Shown: in pieces, positions 36,201 through 47,600 of the stretch
Layout of the letters: each line of letters starts with the position of its first letter
How positions within the stretch are numbered: position 1 is the first letter of the stretch
Assembly (NCBI RefSeq): GCF_964275005.1
Contig: NW_027307674.1
Coordinates: 62,001 to 126,000 of the forward strand
Origin: Diadema setosum
Lineage: Eukaryota; Echinodermata; Echinoidea; Diadematoida; Diadematidae
Direction: 5' to 3'
Length of the DNA: 64,000 bases
Program-made: the position numbers and the translations under genes
Notes under the pieces: generated by a model
What the model saw: only the letters and a program-made list of their open reading frames with translations
What the model was told of the DNA's origin: nothing
The model's database searches: none

Positions 36201-39200
36201 CCCTATATTTATAGTTAATAGAAACAAAAAGCAGATGTAAAGTGTATAATGATTATGTTAACCTACCAATATCCATTTGTGGGCTCAACTACCTTTTACA
36301 CCAGTCTTGGAACTGAAATGTAGTTGCACAAGTACTCGATTGTTGCAACGTGTTATTAAAGTACATTCCCATAGACGTACGAAAGTATATAGGCCTACTT
36401 GTCAAGTGTACTAGCCAATTCTTGTTATTCAGTAATCAGTTATATATTTCATTCTTTATCATGCAAAGTTACGTGTCACCATCTTTCTTCCAATACAGTT
36501 TTACGTGCGTTTTCACAACCAACAATACGTGAACAATCATTGTTATGCTCTCTTGCTGTAAAGTTCCCGCCTGCTCTAAACGTTTTTGTTTTCTTCTTCT
36601 TCACGACGTGCTGGATCAAAGTGCGTTTGGGATTCCAAACTGCCTCAGTGCTGACCTTTCTAACCCCAATGTTTGCTTCTGCGCCTTTTTTTTTGAACGG
36701 CATATCATAATTGCCTCCAGACATAGAAACAAACAAAAAAATGCTATACTACGTCACGTGATGTTTGCCCTTTGTCTCTGTAAATGTACGAAGCTGACAG
36801 ATTTTCCACATCGTGAAAATAACTTTAACAACATTTTTCAAGTACTTACAATTTTCATCTGTATAAGCTTGATGGATGTAATTACTCAAATTATGTTACT
36901 AAACTAGTATGTAAGATTTCATTTAGTGTCGTCGGACCTCGTTGCATTACTTAACACCTCGCTTCCAAACTCCATGTACACAATGCATTTATCTATTCAA
37001 TGTCTTCGCAATCAAAACCCTGAATGATTATTACTGCAAAAGGAATAATCATGGAAATGATGGATACAAAATATAACGTGTCTAATCTGGTAAAAACTCC
37101 CTATACAATTAACATTTTAACGGTGGTATAAGACATTTCAATGAATTTATTTGGGTTTCAAAGAAGTAGTGTAGAGTATTGAAATATTCAATATGTGAAC
37201 TCTAAAATGACAATATGATTTACAAATGCTGCTCACATTTCTAAGTTCTATCCTCAATCATATTCCTAAAAAAAAAAATTGACATAAATCTCTTACAAAC
37301 TAAATCAGAAGATATACAAATCTTATTGTGATATTCAGGTATTGATGATATAAACGCTTCACAAGTTAAAATATAAAATTATTAGCAGTGTTAAAAAGTC
37401 GTACGTAAGTCGTACTTAAGTCGTACTTTTCAACATATTATTCCATTCCCCTACGACTTATTACGTTTCCTACTATTCACTTTATATCTATTATACCCAA
37501 ATTTGCGAATACCGTGCAGCTCGACCCACTTTTTTTTTTCAATCGATAGTACATGTATACATGTGTATCGTTTCCACTCGACTCTAGAATACACTTATCA
37601 TATCAATTACGTTTCAATACACATACGGAACTGCTATAAACGTATTATTTTCTGTATCGCAGTAGGGAAGACCTGTCTGTTTGATTTCTTATTAAATCAT
37701 TATATTCCCAAAATTACTTCATATCTCAAAACCAAAATGAACTGATTGAAACTTACATATTATTACAAATACTTTTTTGTTGTGATTACCCATACAACGT
37801 TGATTAAATTTGATCACATATATTTCTCCGTCTGATGATTTGAAACATTCTTGTTTATTTCCTATACTTTTTTTTTTTGTTTCTGCAAAGTTTGTTTCCA
37901 ATCCATTATGAGATACAGAATGTAACGATCGCCCATCATCAAAAAACATCAAAAAATCATTTCAAACATTTTATCGTCTTCGAAGTTCACGGGATCAAAC
38001 ATTATTGAAATATCCATCGGGGAAATCAAAAGTTACTCTTGGTGACAGGGCAATTTTGTACGCTGCACCAAAATTATGGAATAATCTCCCTTTGTTTGTA
38101 AGACAAACAGTTACAAGGTTGAAAAGTCATCTCTTGAAGTAGTGTATTTTCTGTTTGAATTTCTTGTATGCATGTCATTTTGTAATGCGCAGTAGAGTAT
38201 ATCATTATAGTAGCTGCGCAATATAAATGTCCTTTTTTATTATTTATTATATACTCGGGCCAAAATCAGAACTATAAGACAAGTGTGGTCCAGCCTATCA
38301 GATATTTTTTTTTTTTTTGAATACTGCACTCAGTACGTCGCTAATTCATTACAATATCATCATTACAAGTAGATGCATCAGGTCAGTAAGAACTTAGTTC
38401 TGACAATTAAATGAAACAAATTCCATATTAATGATTATGCATACGTACACGTGTAACAAGTAATGCAAACCCATGATGTTTCTGTTAGTTTTCTGGTAAG
38501 AGTTTGCTTTTAAATCATTAAAGAAATAATTTTCACCATTTAAGTTCCGAAATCGATTACGTAACATACATGCTTTATAAAACGGAAATGTCTAAACAGA
38601 AAATAAATGCTCACTTTCCTCTTCTAATGTTGAAGGTATAGAATTGGTTGAGGTGAGAATTCATCTTAAAGTTTCTTTTTTTTTTTTTGCAATATATTCA
38701 GTATTTAAACCACTTCATGAAAATTTTGAAAGTCTACAATTCCAACAGAAATGAAAATCCATTTTGAAACAGCTGATATATAAAAACAAAGTAAAACAAA
38801 GATATCTAAGAAGAGTGGGTTCCATCTTTTTCAGGATTGCTTTTTGAAGGAATATCTCGGCCATTTCAACACCATTTTCATTAAGTAAACTTTGAATTTC
38901 TATTTGAATTACATGCTTGTTCAATTTTGTATATATAGGTTCTCATACCGTAAAAAAAAACAAAAAAAAAAAACCTACAAACTAACAAACTACCAGACAT
39001 ACCATCTAATAATAAAGAAACGCCTGAAACCTCAAACCCCATTTTAACCGAAACTGTACCATCCCTTTAAAGGACATCTTATCACCTTTTCTGAGTATGC
39101 ATAGGCATACGATTGTTGACACAACGTATGACGCTAACAGATTAACCTGTGATATCTGTTTGTTTGAAGCATATCCCGCTTTGTATCAATGAACACGTTA

Positions 39201-41275
39201 TATTTTCAGGCTAATAGATAGTTGCAAGATTGCCAATCATGAGTTTCAGTCACTATCTTTTTTAACCTCCATATGTTGTGACTGCGATTGGTTGCGCATC
39301 CCCCTCCAAACACACACACTTTTTTTTTTAAATATCAGTTCAGCCCTTCTTAGCATCACTCTGATTTTTTTTTCTGATAACACTGAGAGCTTCTTGTGGT
39401 TACTCAAAATGACTTCTTGTGGGTATTACCATTTGTTATATAAGATTACATACTGGACAATGGCTCTTCTATCTGGCTAAAATATTTATAAGCAAGAGAT
39501 GGCTCATTGCATATAATTCAATGGAGATATAACAGATATGTGATGACTTACATTTGTGACCCTGCATGACAAAAACAAAAAGTCGCCAGACATGAGTTTT
39601 TAGTTAAGGGCAGATTCTGAACTAGCAGACTCTATGCTTTAAAATGATGCATAACTCAATTCAAATGGACTCCCCTAATCTACCTAGATACTGGAAAGAA
39701 AGCACACACCCTGGAAAAGTGTGAACTGAGAAAAAAGGTGACCCGCTACAACAAAATGGTCCTAAAGTCGCGCACGGTCGAAGCCGTGAAAATCGAGTTT
39801 GAAGTTAGAGCATCAAAATTGGTCAAAACTTACGATTTTCTGAAGTTGACATATTATTTGAGTCTGACATGTCTTCTATCATCTGTCGAAATTTTGAAGC
39901 AAAATGATGAAAGGAAAGACCAAAAAATAGCGTTTTTCTGGGCCATGTTTTTTTGGCGTTTCAACGAAGCAGAAACTGGTTCGAACATTTGGATTGAGCG
40001 CCACACATAGGCTCCGCCCCTAACAACGACCAGAGTGATCTCATTGGTCAGTTTGCTGCTTGCCGCTACCCGAAGCGTGAAGCTCGCACACTGCCCAGTC
40101 GACTGGTGCGTGCGGGCGGGTTGCGCTATACCTGAGCATTTCGGAGGTTGCTAGGGCTTAACTTCTATTGTCCGGAGGTGAATACTGACTTGCGTGTCTC
40201 TTGATTGTGATTGCATCGCAAGGAGAACTTTTAGGGCGCTTTTCTCGAAACAGTGATCTCCCAGACGTCTTGACATGCTCTCTTTTAAACATTGATATCT
40301 CCGCAGCCGATTATTTTCATAAGACGTGTTATATATCAATTTAAAGCAGAAAGATTAGGGAATTGTGTCATGCAATTTTCAAATAATCGACCTCGCCCGA
40401 CTTTAGGATCATTTTGTTGTAGCGGGTCACAAAGGCTCTGAAGTTCAGGGTTTATTCAAACGCTTTGTCTTTCACCAAGCCGCGCTAGCTGTGCGATGAA
40501 AGGGACAAACACAGGATGTTAACCACATGAGGAGCAACAATGAAAGGATTATCAGATTAAACTGAAATTAAGCATGCTGTATTAACTTATCCTGTCCATG
40601 ATTAATATGAACTTTCAAATAAGTAGAGTTATCCTTTCAAAAGTTATTAGAATTGAAAGTGAAGAGGGTGAAGAGGATTTCAAGAAATGAAAAAGGGACT
40701 GTGAGACATACCTGATCATTCCATTCTCAAAAAAAAAAGAGTCGTAGAAAAACTGCTGAAAACACACATTCCCATGCTTGTCGTGATCCCAAACTTAACA
40801 ATAATGTAGAAGAATGATAGCTTTTTCAGAAATTATGAAAAACTCAAGATTGACTCTGCTTTGACCCATTTCACCTTTTTGAGCCTTCGTAAAATAAAGG
40901 GGTGCGACGTTGTGTTTGTTTTGTGGTGCACGGTCACATTTGTGTATACATTCTGAATTACTTTTGATTGTTTGGTCTCTAAAAAGGTTCATAAAAAAAA
41001 AATTACTGGGTACACAAATCACGCATGTCACTAATCATTCACATGTACTGTATTGATGTATGCCGCTACCACGTGAGCGGCATGTAATCTACTGAGGCCC
41101 AGACTGCTCCTCGTATACATTCATCCTTGTTGAACGTATTAAATGGAGAGTAACAGTAGAAACGCGTAGTGCAAATGTATAAAAAAAAATATGTACACTT
41201 ACCTTTTGCAACGAAGATCACAAAAGCAGTTACCAGTAGAAGAAGTCTAGCGCAGGCTTTCATAAGTGACCACAT
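27040..41275 (-). CDS. Gene B: complete Ig V-set / TM / IFI44-like GTPase receptor, 9 coding exons
   Basis: Coding exons in transcript order: 41203-41275, 35441-35752, 34604-34732, 33034-33117, 31601-31777, 30454-30615, 30077-30161, 29029-29096, 27040-27272. All have AG/GT borders and matching phases (1,1,1,1,1,1,2,1), with no internal stop, giving about 440 residues. Predicted layout: signal peptide 1-24; V-set Ig about 26-128 (Cys46, Trp57, Cys109); TM helix about 134-157; acidic linker 173-199; GTPase from about 205 to the end. GTPase marks: RDELRQKIKDYKPG just before the P-loop, GEIAAGKS (240-247), DTCG (293-296), the HCAVFVYR strand (about 332-339), a THKKD G4-like motif (372-376) and FENYT (399-403). 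The YKP segment before the P-loop, the HC-x-VFV strand and the NYT-to-LWSAL segment are typical of IFI44/IFI44L. Joining such a GTPase to an Ig ectodomain is not an arrangement I know. The structure is well supported; function (a membrane receptor, probably immune) is inferred. Confidence 0.85.
29029..29096 (-). CDS. Gene B exon 8: 68-nt GTPase helix exon
   Basis: 68 nt, phase 2 to 1, encoding PDAEKDGKNFIKTFCNMVKR and two more residues. The acceptor (ACTTTCAG) and donor (G|GTACGT) match those of gene C exon 55210-55277, which is also exactly 68 nt. Likely an amphipathic helix between the HCAVFV strand and G4. Confidence 0.8.
30077..30161 (-). CDS. Gene B exon 7: GTPase core beta-strand exon
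   Basis: 85 nt, entering in phase 1 and leaving in phase 2. In the frame set by its neighbours it reads GIFRAISKTRVKRKE and then EECHCAVFVYRQ, matching the HCxVFV strand that precedes G4 in IFI44 proteins. A second open frame with a hydrophobic run also exists here. It is rejected because it breaks phase with both flanking exons and contains a stop in the gene C copy. Confidence 0.82.
30454..30615 (-). CDS. Gene B exon 6: GTPase switch and G3 exon
   Basis: 162 nt, phase 1 to 1. Begins QYSIVTKEG, has a Gly-rich stretch and MTRRRFHHIL (likely switch I area), then IDLIDTCGIQD, carrying the DxxG Walker B/G3 motif as DTCG. The gene C exon 63566-63733 is plainly homologous (YSIVT, RFHH, IDLID, EEC). 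Confidence 0.88.
31214..31462. mobile_element. MITE family 3, copy in gene B intron 5
   Basis: Inverted ends GAAGAGTTTGTTCGCAAAAA and CGGTTTTTGCAAACAAACTC...; AAAT directly flanks both ends as a target duplication. 249 bp, between the P-loop and G3 exons. Confidence 0.8.
31601..31777 (-). CDS. Gene B exon 5: IFI44-like GTPase, P-loop exon
   Basis: 177 nt, phase 1 to 1. Starts with a charged helix RRDELRQKIKDYKPG, as seen just ahead of the P-loop in IFI44 proteins. Then VNISFFGEIAAGKSCLINSL supplies the beta strand and Walker A (GxxxxGKS). It aligns with the gene A exon 2785-2955 across its length, with a two-residue length difference. Confidence 0.9.
33034..33117 (-). CDS. Gene B exon 4: cytoplasmic linker
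   Basis: 84 nt, phase 1 to 1, with a CTCACAG acceptor and a G|GTGTATG donor. Encodes 27 residues starting CDWNPCWRRPP, then acidic (GEPTEEEIELSMKIL). Only this frame is open in the phase set by both neighbours. It places two Cys and a PTEEE segment between membrane and GTPase. No matching exon was found in gene A. Confidence 0.7.
33423..33812. mobile_element. MITE family 4 (TTAAAGGGAT ends)
   Basis: Ends TTAAAGGGATCGTACAGT and ACTGTACTATCCCTTTAA are inverted. A perfect 30-base palindrome lies inside near 33600. It sits between the gene B TM and linker exons. Confidence 0.7.
34317..34512. mobile_element. MITE family 3, truncated copy in gene B intron 3
   Basis: Starts GAAGAGTTTGTTCGCAAATA and runs through the same internal sequence as 31214-31462 in the opposite orientation. 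It stops near ATCGCAAATAT without the second terminal repeat. It lies about 90 bases from the TM exon. Confidence 0.7.
34604..34732 (-). CDS. Gene B exon 3: transmembrane segment
   Basis: 129 nt, phase 1 to 1. Encodes a short stalk, then the hydrophobic helix LGLIIGLVIGVTGALVTLFF, followed by basic residues (GK, QK, RK) as expected for a type I membrane protein. The start of the helix matches the gene A TM exon (NLGLIIGLAIGV). Confidence 0.85.
35441..35752 (-). CDS. Gene B exon 2: V-set Ig domain
   Basis: 312 nt, phase 1 in and out, 103 full codons. Marks of a V-set fold: Cys in DIRLPC, Trp eleven residues later in AIWAKE, an RFDMDGNFSL strand, then the DxGxYxC signature as ADEGRYHC. NSS and NST are possible N-glycosylation sites. 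It closely resembles both V-set exons of gene A (shared PTF, DIRLPC, KASFF, ADEG), so the three descend from one exon. It is the only Ig exon found in gene B. Confidence 0.88.
37930..38250 (+). mobile_element. LINE 3' end (CR1/L2-type), truncated
   Basis: The plus strand reads RSSRDQTLLKYPSG, then LGDRAILYAAPKLWNNLPLF and a stop, the usual C-terminus of CR1/L2-like LINE proteins. After it come GTAATGCGCAG and TGCGCAATATAAAT, the typical 3' end. It lies in the first intron of gene B. Confidence 0.75.
38700..39070. mobile_element. MITE family 4 relic
   Basis: The right end ACTGTACCATCCCTTTAA and the internal AAACTTTGAATT block match the family at 33423-33812. The left end is diverged and its limit approximate. 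Confidence 0.45.
39555..40938. mobile_element. GTGACC-family MITE carrying a second element
   Basis: Ends TGTGACCCTGCATG and GGTGCACGGTCACA. Removing 39738-40430 leaves about 690 bases that follow the copy at 18567-19266. It lies in the first intron of gene B. Confidence 0.78.
39738..40430. mobile_element. Nested TIR element
   Basis: Inverted ends GTGACCCGCTACAACAAAAT and ATTTTGTTGTAGCGGGTCAC are perfect. AAAG flanks both sides, a likely duplication of host MITE sequence (AAAAGAGGCTCTG in other copies). No convincing ORF. Confidence 0.85.
41203..41275 (-). CDS. Gene B exon 1: signal peptide
   Basis: ATG at 41275 opens 24 codons reading MWSLMKACARLLLLVTAFVI and four more residues, then a GTAAGT donor leaving phase 1. 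A basic start followed by a long aliphatic core is a classic secretory signal. A second Met five residues in could also be the start. It joins in frame to the V-set exon 5.4 kb downstream. The 5' UTR was not delimited. Confidence 0.8.
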
Positions 41276-44200
41276 ATTGTTGAAACTGTCAAAACATTCA
41301 TACCGTAGAAGTGCTTAGTACATAATATCTTCACATATAACTGGAACAACTATGCACTGTAGACCTCTTATACGCAACATCCATAGAGCCAATCTTCCTT
41401 ACGGTCGCTCCCAGCCTTGTGTGTGGGCATGGTAGCATGCATTCATGTTTTACACCAGACGTCATGTGATCACTCCACAAACATGGGTGCCGTTCATGTT
41501 GGCGGGTTATGGGGAATCCCAAGAAGCAAGAAGGATTGGTAGTAACATATGTACTGTATGTACTCCGAGATAAATAGGGAACATCCTAAAGGTTCACGAA
41601 TAACAACGTCGACCTTCCCGAATCCAGCAATTGGTGTTTTCTTCTAAGGAGTTTCATACTTGATACAATTACAATCTCAAGTTTTGTGATAATTGTGATA
41701 ATTGAAACGGGTAATGTCGTTTTCTTAGGGAAAAGCGCTAAGTGCATCTGTACAGCTGAGTTCATTTTGTTTTCAGAAGAACAAACTTTATTTCACTTCT
41801 GGCATGACAAACAATATCTATTTTTCTGATTGACAAAACCACTCACGTTCTGATGCAGGCCTACAAACTACAAGCCTACAGAAATGTCTATCTAACTGTC
41901 CATAATACGTTTCATACATTTAAAGAAGGCTTCTAGATGATTTTTTTGACTTTTGCAATTGAACATCAGAAATAGCTTTACTAGGAACAGAGTTAAAGAG
42001 TTTATATAGTTATTGGGATTTTGAATAGGTACATATTTCTTAAAAAGAAAAAAAGCAACAAATCACGATGAAAAATTAAGAAATATGACACAACATGCAC
42101 CTTCATTTGAGAATACATGATTGGATGATCAAGGCAGCAGAACAAAAGAAGAAAGTGTGCATGAACACTAGACAGGTAAACATGTTGAAAGCAAGTGGTA
42201 TTTTAATTGAACATTACATTTTTACGTCGTAATAACATGTGATTCGCTTATGTCATCATCTGTGTTCCCTGTAATATGTCCGGGTTACCTTGGTTGACAT
42301 GGTTGAACTGCCCAAGACCACAATAAATTCCACAAATCTATACCACACATTGCACTATATATCTTTGTACCGTATGATGTGAAAATTACGTACATTGTCC
42401 AGAATGTCTATTTGTTAAAAATTGGCCGAAAGTCACTGACATGAAATCAATCTTAAGTGAATGTAATAAATAAAAAATTTCTTTTCCTCAGCTTTTCAAT
42501 GGGTTGAACACATCTAATCTTGATGAGTTGCTTCAGAACTTACACAAGAGAGACTAATTTCAAATTTTCAGCTCGATAAAGATTATTCTGTTTGTTTGTG
42601 AAAATATATTCTGCTTATCTGTTGAAACATATATACACTACATTGTAAGAGATAAAACATAACTAGATTACAAAGGGAAAAAAATCACAATACCAAGATA
42701 TGATATTCCAATTTTATTATAAGATATTTATAGTTGCATAACTCAAAGAAGGCTGTAGCCATTATGTCATTCAACTAGGAAGCAGGAGACATTCAGGATA
42801 TGGTAGGCCTATGGCTGGCTTGGTTGACGGCCTCATGGGCAACTAAACTCAAGTTTGCCTCTCCAAGAAGCTAGATTTTTGTAATAGTTAAGTATGTGGT
42901 TAGAGGAAGATGTACGGTAGTGCTATGCGCGTGCAACATGTTTGTACTTGGACCAAGTTATATAAGACTGTTCATTAATATTGATATAGTAAGGGATTAG
43001 ACCAGAATCTAGACAAGCCTGTTTAAAGGAAACAGTTAGGATGTTTGTGTCGTCAGGGAGTAAGAAATTCTATGTCTTGTCCGTGACGTTCTTATGATAA
43101 TGTCGGCTGCCAGTTTTTGGATTGATTCAGTGAGTGTTTTTATTACAATTCAGTGCATTTATCTGCTTAATTGAAGGACGGGCAGAATACGCTATTAATA
43201 GACGGAGTGTAAGCTTTGCTTTGTTTTGTTTACACGGAGTGAATTTGGTTTGTGTCTGATGGGTCAAAAAGTTTGTACATGAACGATTCTGGCTCTATCA
43301 TTTTCAATCATGTGCTTTCAACTGAGCCTTCGTAATTAGTTATCTGTTGGAATATCAAAGATACAGGTGTATTATGTCAGCTCAATTCAATTCAATTCCC
43401 ATTTCCATCATTAGAAGTAATACATAAAAATATGGATTTGTCTGTTCCCTGTGTTGGGCAATGTGAAAAAAAAATGGAGATCATGTCAGATACTTCTGAT
43501 TTGCAGAGTCCTTTCCTGACAAAGACATCCACGCATTTGAGTTGCTCTTTCTATACACTATTTTGATTTAGATTTGTGGTTTTCAAAGCTGATTATTAGT
43601 TAACAGTAATGTAATTTTCGTCGATATAGGTGTATACACCCATTTTGTATTATCATACATCTTCCCAATAAATATAGCTGCTCAGTCTTGGCACTCTGTG
43701 TGCAGATTGCGTCGGGTCATTTGTAGAAGAATGCACATAGACACAAAAAGAGCACTCATGGGTGTCATTTATGTCGATATTAAACTTGAGATTGTAATTA
43801 TATCAATCCTGGAAAAGGGTTAGTGTATGACTACTATAAAAAATAAAATAATTGGTGTTAACTACTCCTGCTACTTCACCACCTCCTGTGCTGACAACCA
43901 TGGTTATGACTAAACTAGACAACATCCGTGCGAGCTTGGGGATGCATGATGCTACAAGTGGCATAGTCAATAGAATAGATGTGATCTGAAGGCATGGAAA
44001 ACTCTGCGTTGAAGGATTAAAATAGTAATTTCGTAGAATGATCTGACATGGTTATTACGCACAGATACAATGAAGGCTCCTTGCAATGCCACTGACTACC
44101 ATTTGGTATTGTTGCACTATAAAAAGTCTGTTTCCTCAAAAGAGTTCCGCTGCAGACATAGTCATTCAATTACGAAGAGAATATCATGCATTTCCCACTC

Positions 44201-44335
44201 AGATCATCGTACATTCATAGCACCGACATTATTTGAACGTGATCAGACAATGATGTTGTCTGCGTGTGGGATTTCCGTAGGGGTCTTTTTTTCGCCTTGA
44301 ATACAATCCCTGTGCCTGTAGTTTCTCTTTTGTCA

Positions 44336-44367
<32 letters not shown>

Positions 44368-44654
44368 GGTGAGTGTGTGTGTGTGTGTGTTTTGTAAGTG
44401 TGTGTGTGTGTTTGCATTTGTCACTGGCGCATGATGTCTGCCCTATGATACCATTTTGAAATCGTATTGTTAGGATTTGTCCTTCCCTCAATACAGTCGG
44501 CATGATCATGACATATTCATCACGCTTTATTTGATTTCATGTCATTCTTTTTTTTTTTCGCTGTGTATCTCTTACATGCTGCTGATATAAGGGTTAGCTT
44601 CATTGTGTAATGCAGGGTGCGTCTGTGCAGAACATGAGACGGGTGAACACAAAT
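41276..44654. other. Upstream flank of gene B
   Basis: Promoter region by position. I see no core promoter motif I would defend and no coding exon. A GT microsatellite lies at the right end (44335-44410). Confidence 0.4.
44335..44410. repeat. GT microsatellite
   Basis: GT run interrupted by GCGTGGGTGA and TTTTGTAA, just left of the 5.1-kb TIR element. Confidence 0.95.
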
Positions 44655-47600
44655 CGGCCGTAATAAGGCAAAACAACGTAACTAAGAATATCATGTTCTG
44701 AGAAAAACGAGTTTAAAAATTCAATTGGTTCCCATTTTTCCGTCATAAGAGTAAAACACTTTTGAAGCAGTGAAGTTTCTTAGGCATTAATAAAGAATAT
44801 CTCGATAAAATTTCAGTAAAATAGGACTTCCCGTTTTAGAGTAATTGCCATGTTTAGAATAGATACAGCATTTTAGCGAATCACAGCACTGTGCAAATGA
44901 GTAATTCTAGTTTGCCAAAAGAGCGTATCCTTACTTACGTTGTGCGAGAATCCTCACGCGGCAACATATCAATTAGGCAAAAGAACGTATCCTGACTTAC
45001 GACGCGTAAGCATTCTCCCGCGAAGCCACTTTAGTATGCCAAAAGAACGTATCTCGACTTACAAATATCTGCGCCTTAACCCTTTCATCAATGTAATTAG
45101 GCAGAATGACGTATCCCGACTCAATGGCAACAATCTCTATCATTTGTTTATTTGACAATTTTGTTAACTGGATAATAAAAGTCCCGTTATATGTGTTTAA
45201 ATATATATTAAGAATAGTAAAACACAGTAGCTTGCAAAATTATCGATGCAAGAGAACATTCATGTTTTTGTTTTTTTTTCTGAAAACTTACCGAGTATGT
45301 GCTAAAATGTAATTAGTTGTTATCTATCAATTACCTTTCATTTTTGTTTTACTTCATTTGCATATACAGTTTATAGTTTATCGAGATGTCCATTCTTTTT
45401 TATTATCTTTAAGTGTATGTTTTTTATTCCTTGATGTAAGATTTTTCATTGGAAACATAATTATATTTGGTTTACCATTCATGTTGTTTTAACAAAAACA
45501 TGGATTTGGATTAATATCGACAACTAAAGTACGAGTTTGGGTAAAGTCTGTAAAATGGACTGGTTGAGAACTGGCAAAATAACAAAATAAAATGGGTATT
45601 AAAAAATTGTATAGACATCTGTACATACACTTCGTTTCAAAGAGGCATACACGCATTTAATGTGTTAATATTGAGACTCCTATTTTAATTTCTATCTTTT
45701 CTTTGATTTATTTATTTATACACGTTCCATTGAGATGAAAGGATTTGAACAGAAAGAATGATATTGTGTACTTTGTTTATCGTTATAAGTTGTTAATGTT
45801 TGGTTGATAGCATGAATTGTATCCGTAAGGTTAAAACTTCTAATGATAATATGCCTCAATTCTTTACAACAACAATAATAACAATGCATGAATCCAGGTT
45901 TTAATGTTTTTAGGTGTAACTTGACCACACACACACACACACACACAGACGCACAACCAAGCAAGTACAAAAACACACAAAACACACACACACACACCTC
46001 AGACTTGTCAGAGTTGCAAACATTCTCTCAGTAGAATAACTTTGAGAAAGACATGACAGAAATGTAGATGCAGAAACTGATTTACATTTTCTGAAACGTT
46101 TATAGGGAAAATGTGTGTACATCTGTTTCTCAAAGATAACAGCATTACAAAAATCATTCGATTATTTGCAAGTTCTAAAAATATGACATAGATATCTACG
46201 CTTTCTTGTTAAAATTTAAGAGAGAGTTTGGTATGCCATTATGCTTTTATCACATTGAAAGCAAATCAGCAGTAACTAAACATTATCATGATGGTTAATT
46301 AGAAATAGAAAAAAATGTCATTTACTTCCCGAGTAAAGTTATTAGCTTACATACGTACCACAGTTGAACAAAACCCTGGGAACAAAATTTTCAACAGAAC
46401 ATAATTGTTGTTGTTGTTGTTGGTTTTTTTTTTTCTGGAGATTAGTTATACTATTACCATATCAGACCTTCGCATCAATTTTTACCTTGGAAGATCAGAA
46501 CATCTACAAATTACAAATTGTAAATAGCACACATAACATTTTTAATCCTTACTGTTGTTGAAGATCAAGTGTAGTAAGAAGTAAATACTTGGGTAAAGAA
46601 CAATTATTAGGCAGCTTAAACGAAGGGAAAATTTGCAACAGTATTCACTTTAAACACATTTCAATAAACGTCTCATCACAACAGCGATTTGCTGTGCTGC
46701 AATTTACATCTGCGTTGTCTGAGAGCTCCCGGAGGGATTAGGCTCAAAATAAGATATGAAAATTTTGCAGGAAATAAGGTTACTATTTCCCTGGTTTTCT
46801 GAAATAAGTTGACATGTTTCAATCGACATGATATTGATTTTGAGGGCAAGCATTTACAACAATATTTGATATGAACAAGTGATAGTTTTACCTAAAGTTG
46901 ATAGTCATCATTTCAAAGGGCAATAAGCCCTCATCATATTTTTTTTTCGAAATAGAACCTTTAGTTTCATATCAATATAAAAAAAAAAATCTTTCTTGTG
47001 CCTTCATAACGTGAGAATAGTCATTAACACTTCACAGTTGAGTTTTGCGAGTTCTTAATCTAACTGTGAAAGATTTACCTGATCCTATATAAACAATCTG
47101 AGTGTTATTATTTTTTTTTTATATTTTGACTGATCTAGTGCACAATCCACTCCATCTTTCATGAGATTCTGACGGGCGTGCACAGCTGTTCTGAAATCTG
47201 TATAGTTGCTCTTTTCTCTGCTTTCGAACTGCTCGGTAGACCACTGCAGGAAAATGTAAAAGAAATGGAAGAGAATAATTAACACAAAATAAGGCACTCT
47301 TTCCGTAAAAGACAGTGAATTTCAACTCTGCTTTAGTTATATCATGTGATTAAATTCTTCATTAGACATGATTGTGTGTAACAAATCCTCTCTCACAGAC
47401 CCCCTTCCCCTCCCCCCCCCCCAAAAAAAAAGGAAAGGAAATGAGAATGAGTATTTAATATCGAAATACACTCACAATATATATTATTCAACATCATACA
47501 AATACCCCTTGAGGATATACAAGGCTGTGTGTTTATTTTTGAGAGAGAATGGTGACTATTTCGTCAGTTTTCATTTCTTATTACTTTTTTTTTCATTGCT

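Larger units (their letters stand above)
35753..41202. other. Gene B first intron
   Basis: 5.4 kb containing a LINE 3' end (about 37930-38250), a MITE relic (about 38700-39070) and a MITE with another element inside it (39555-40938). No second Ig exon was found, so gene B has a single Ig domain as far as can be read. Confidence 0.5.
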
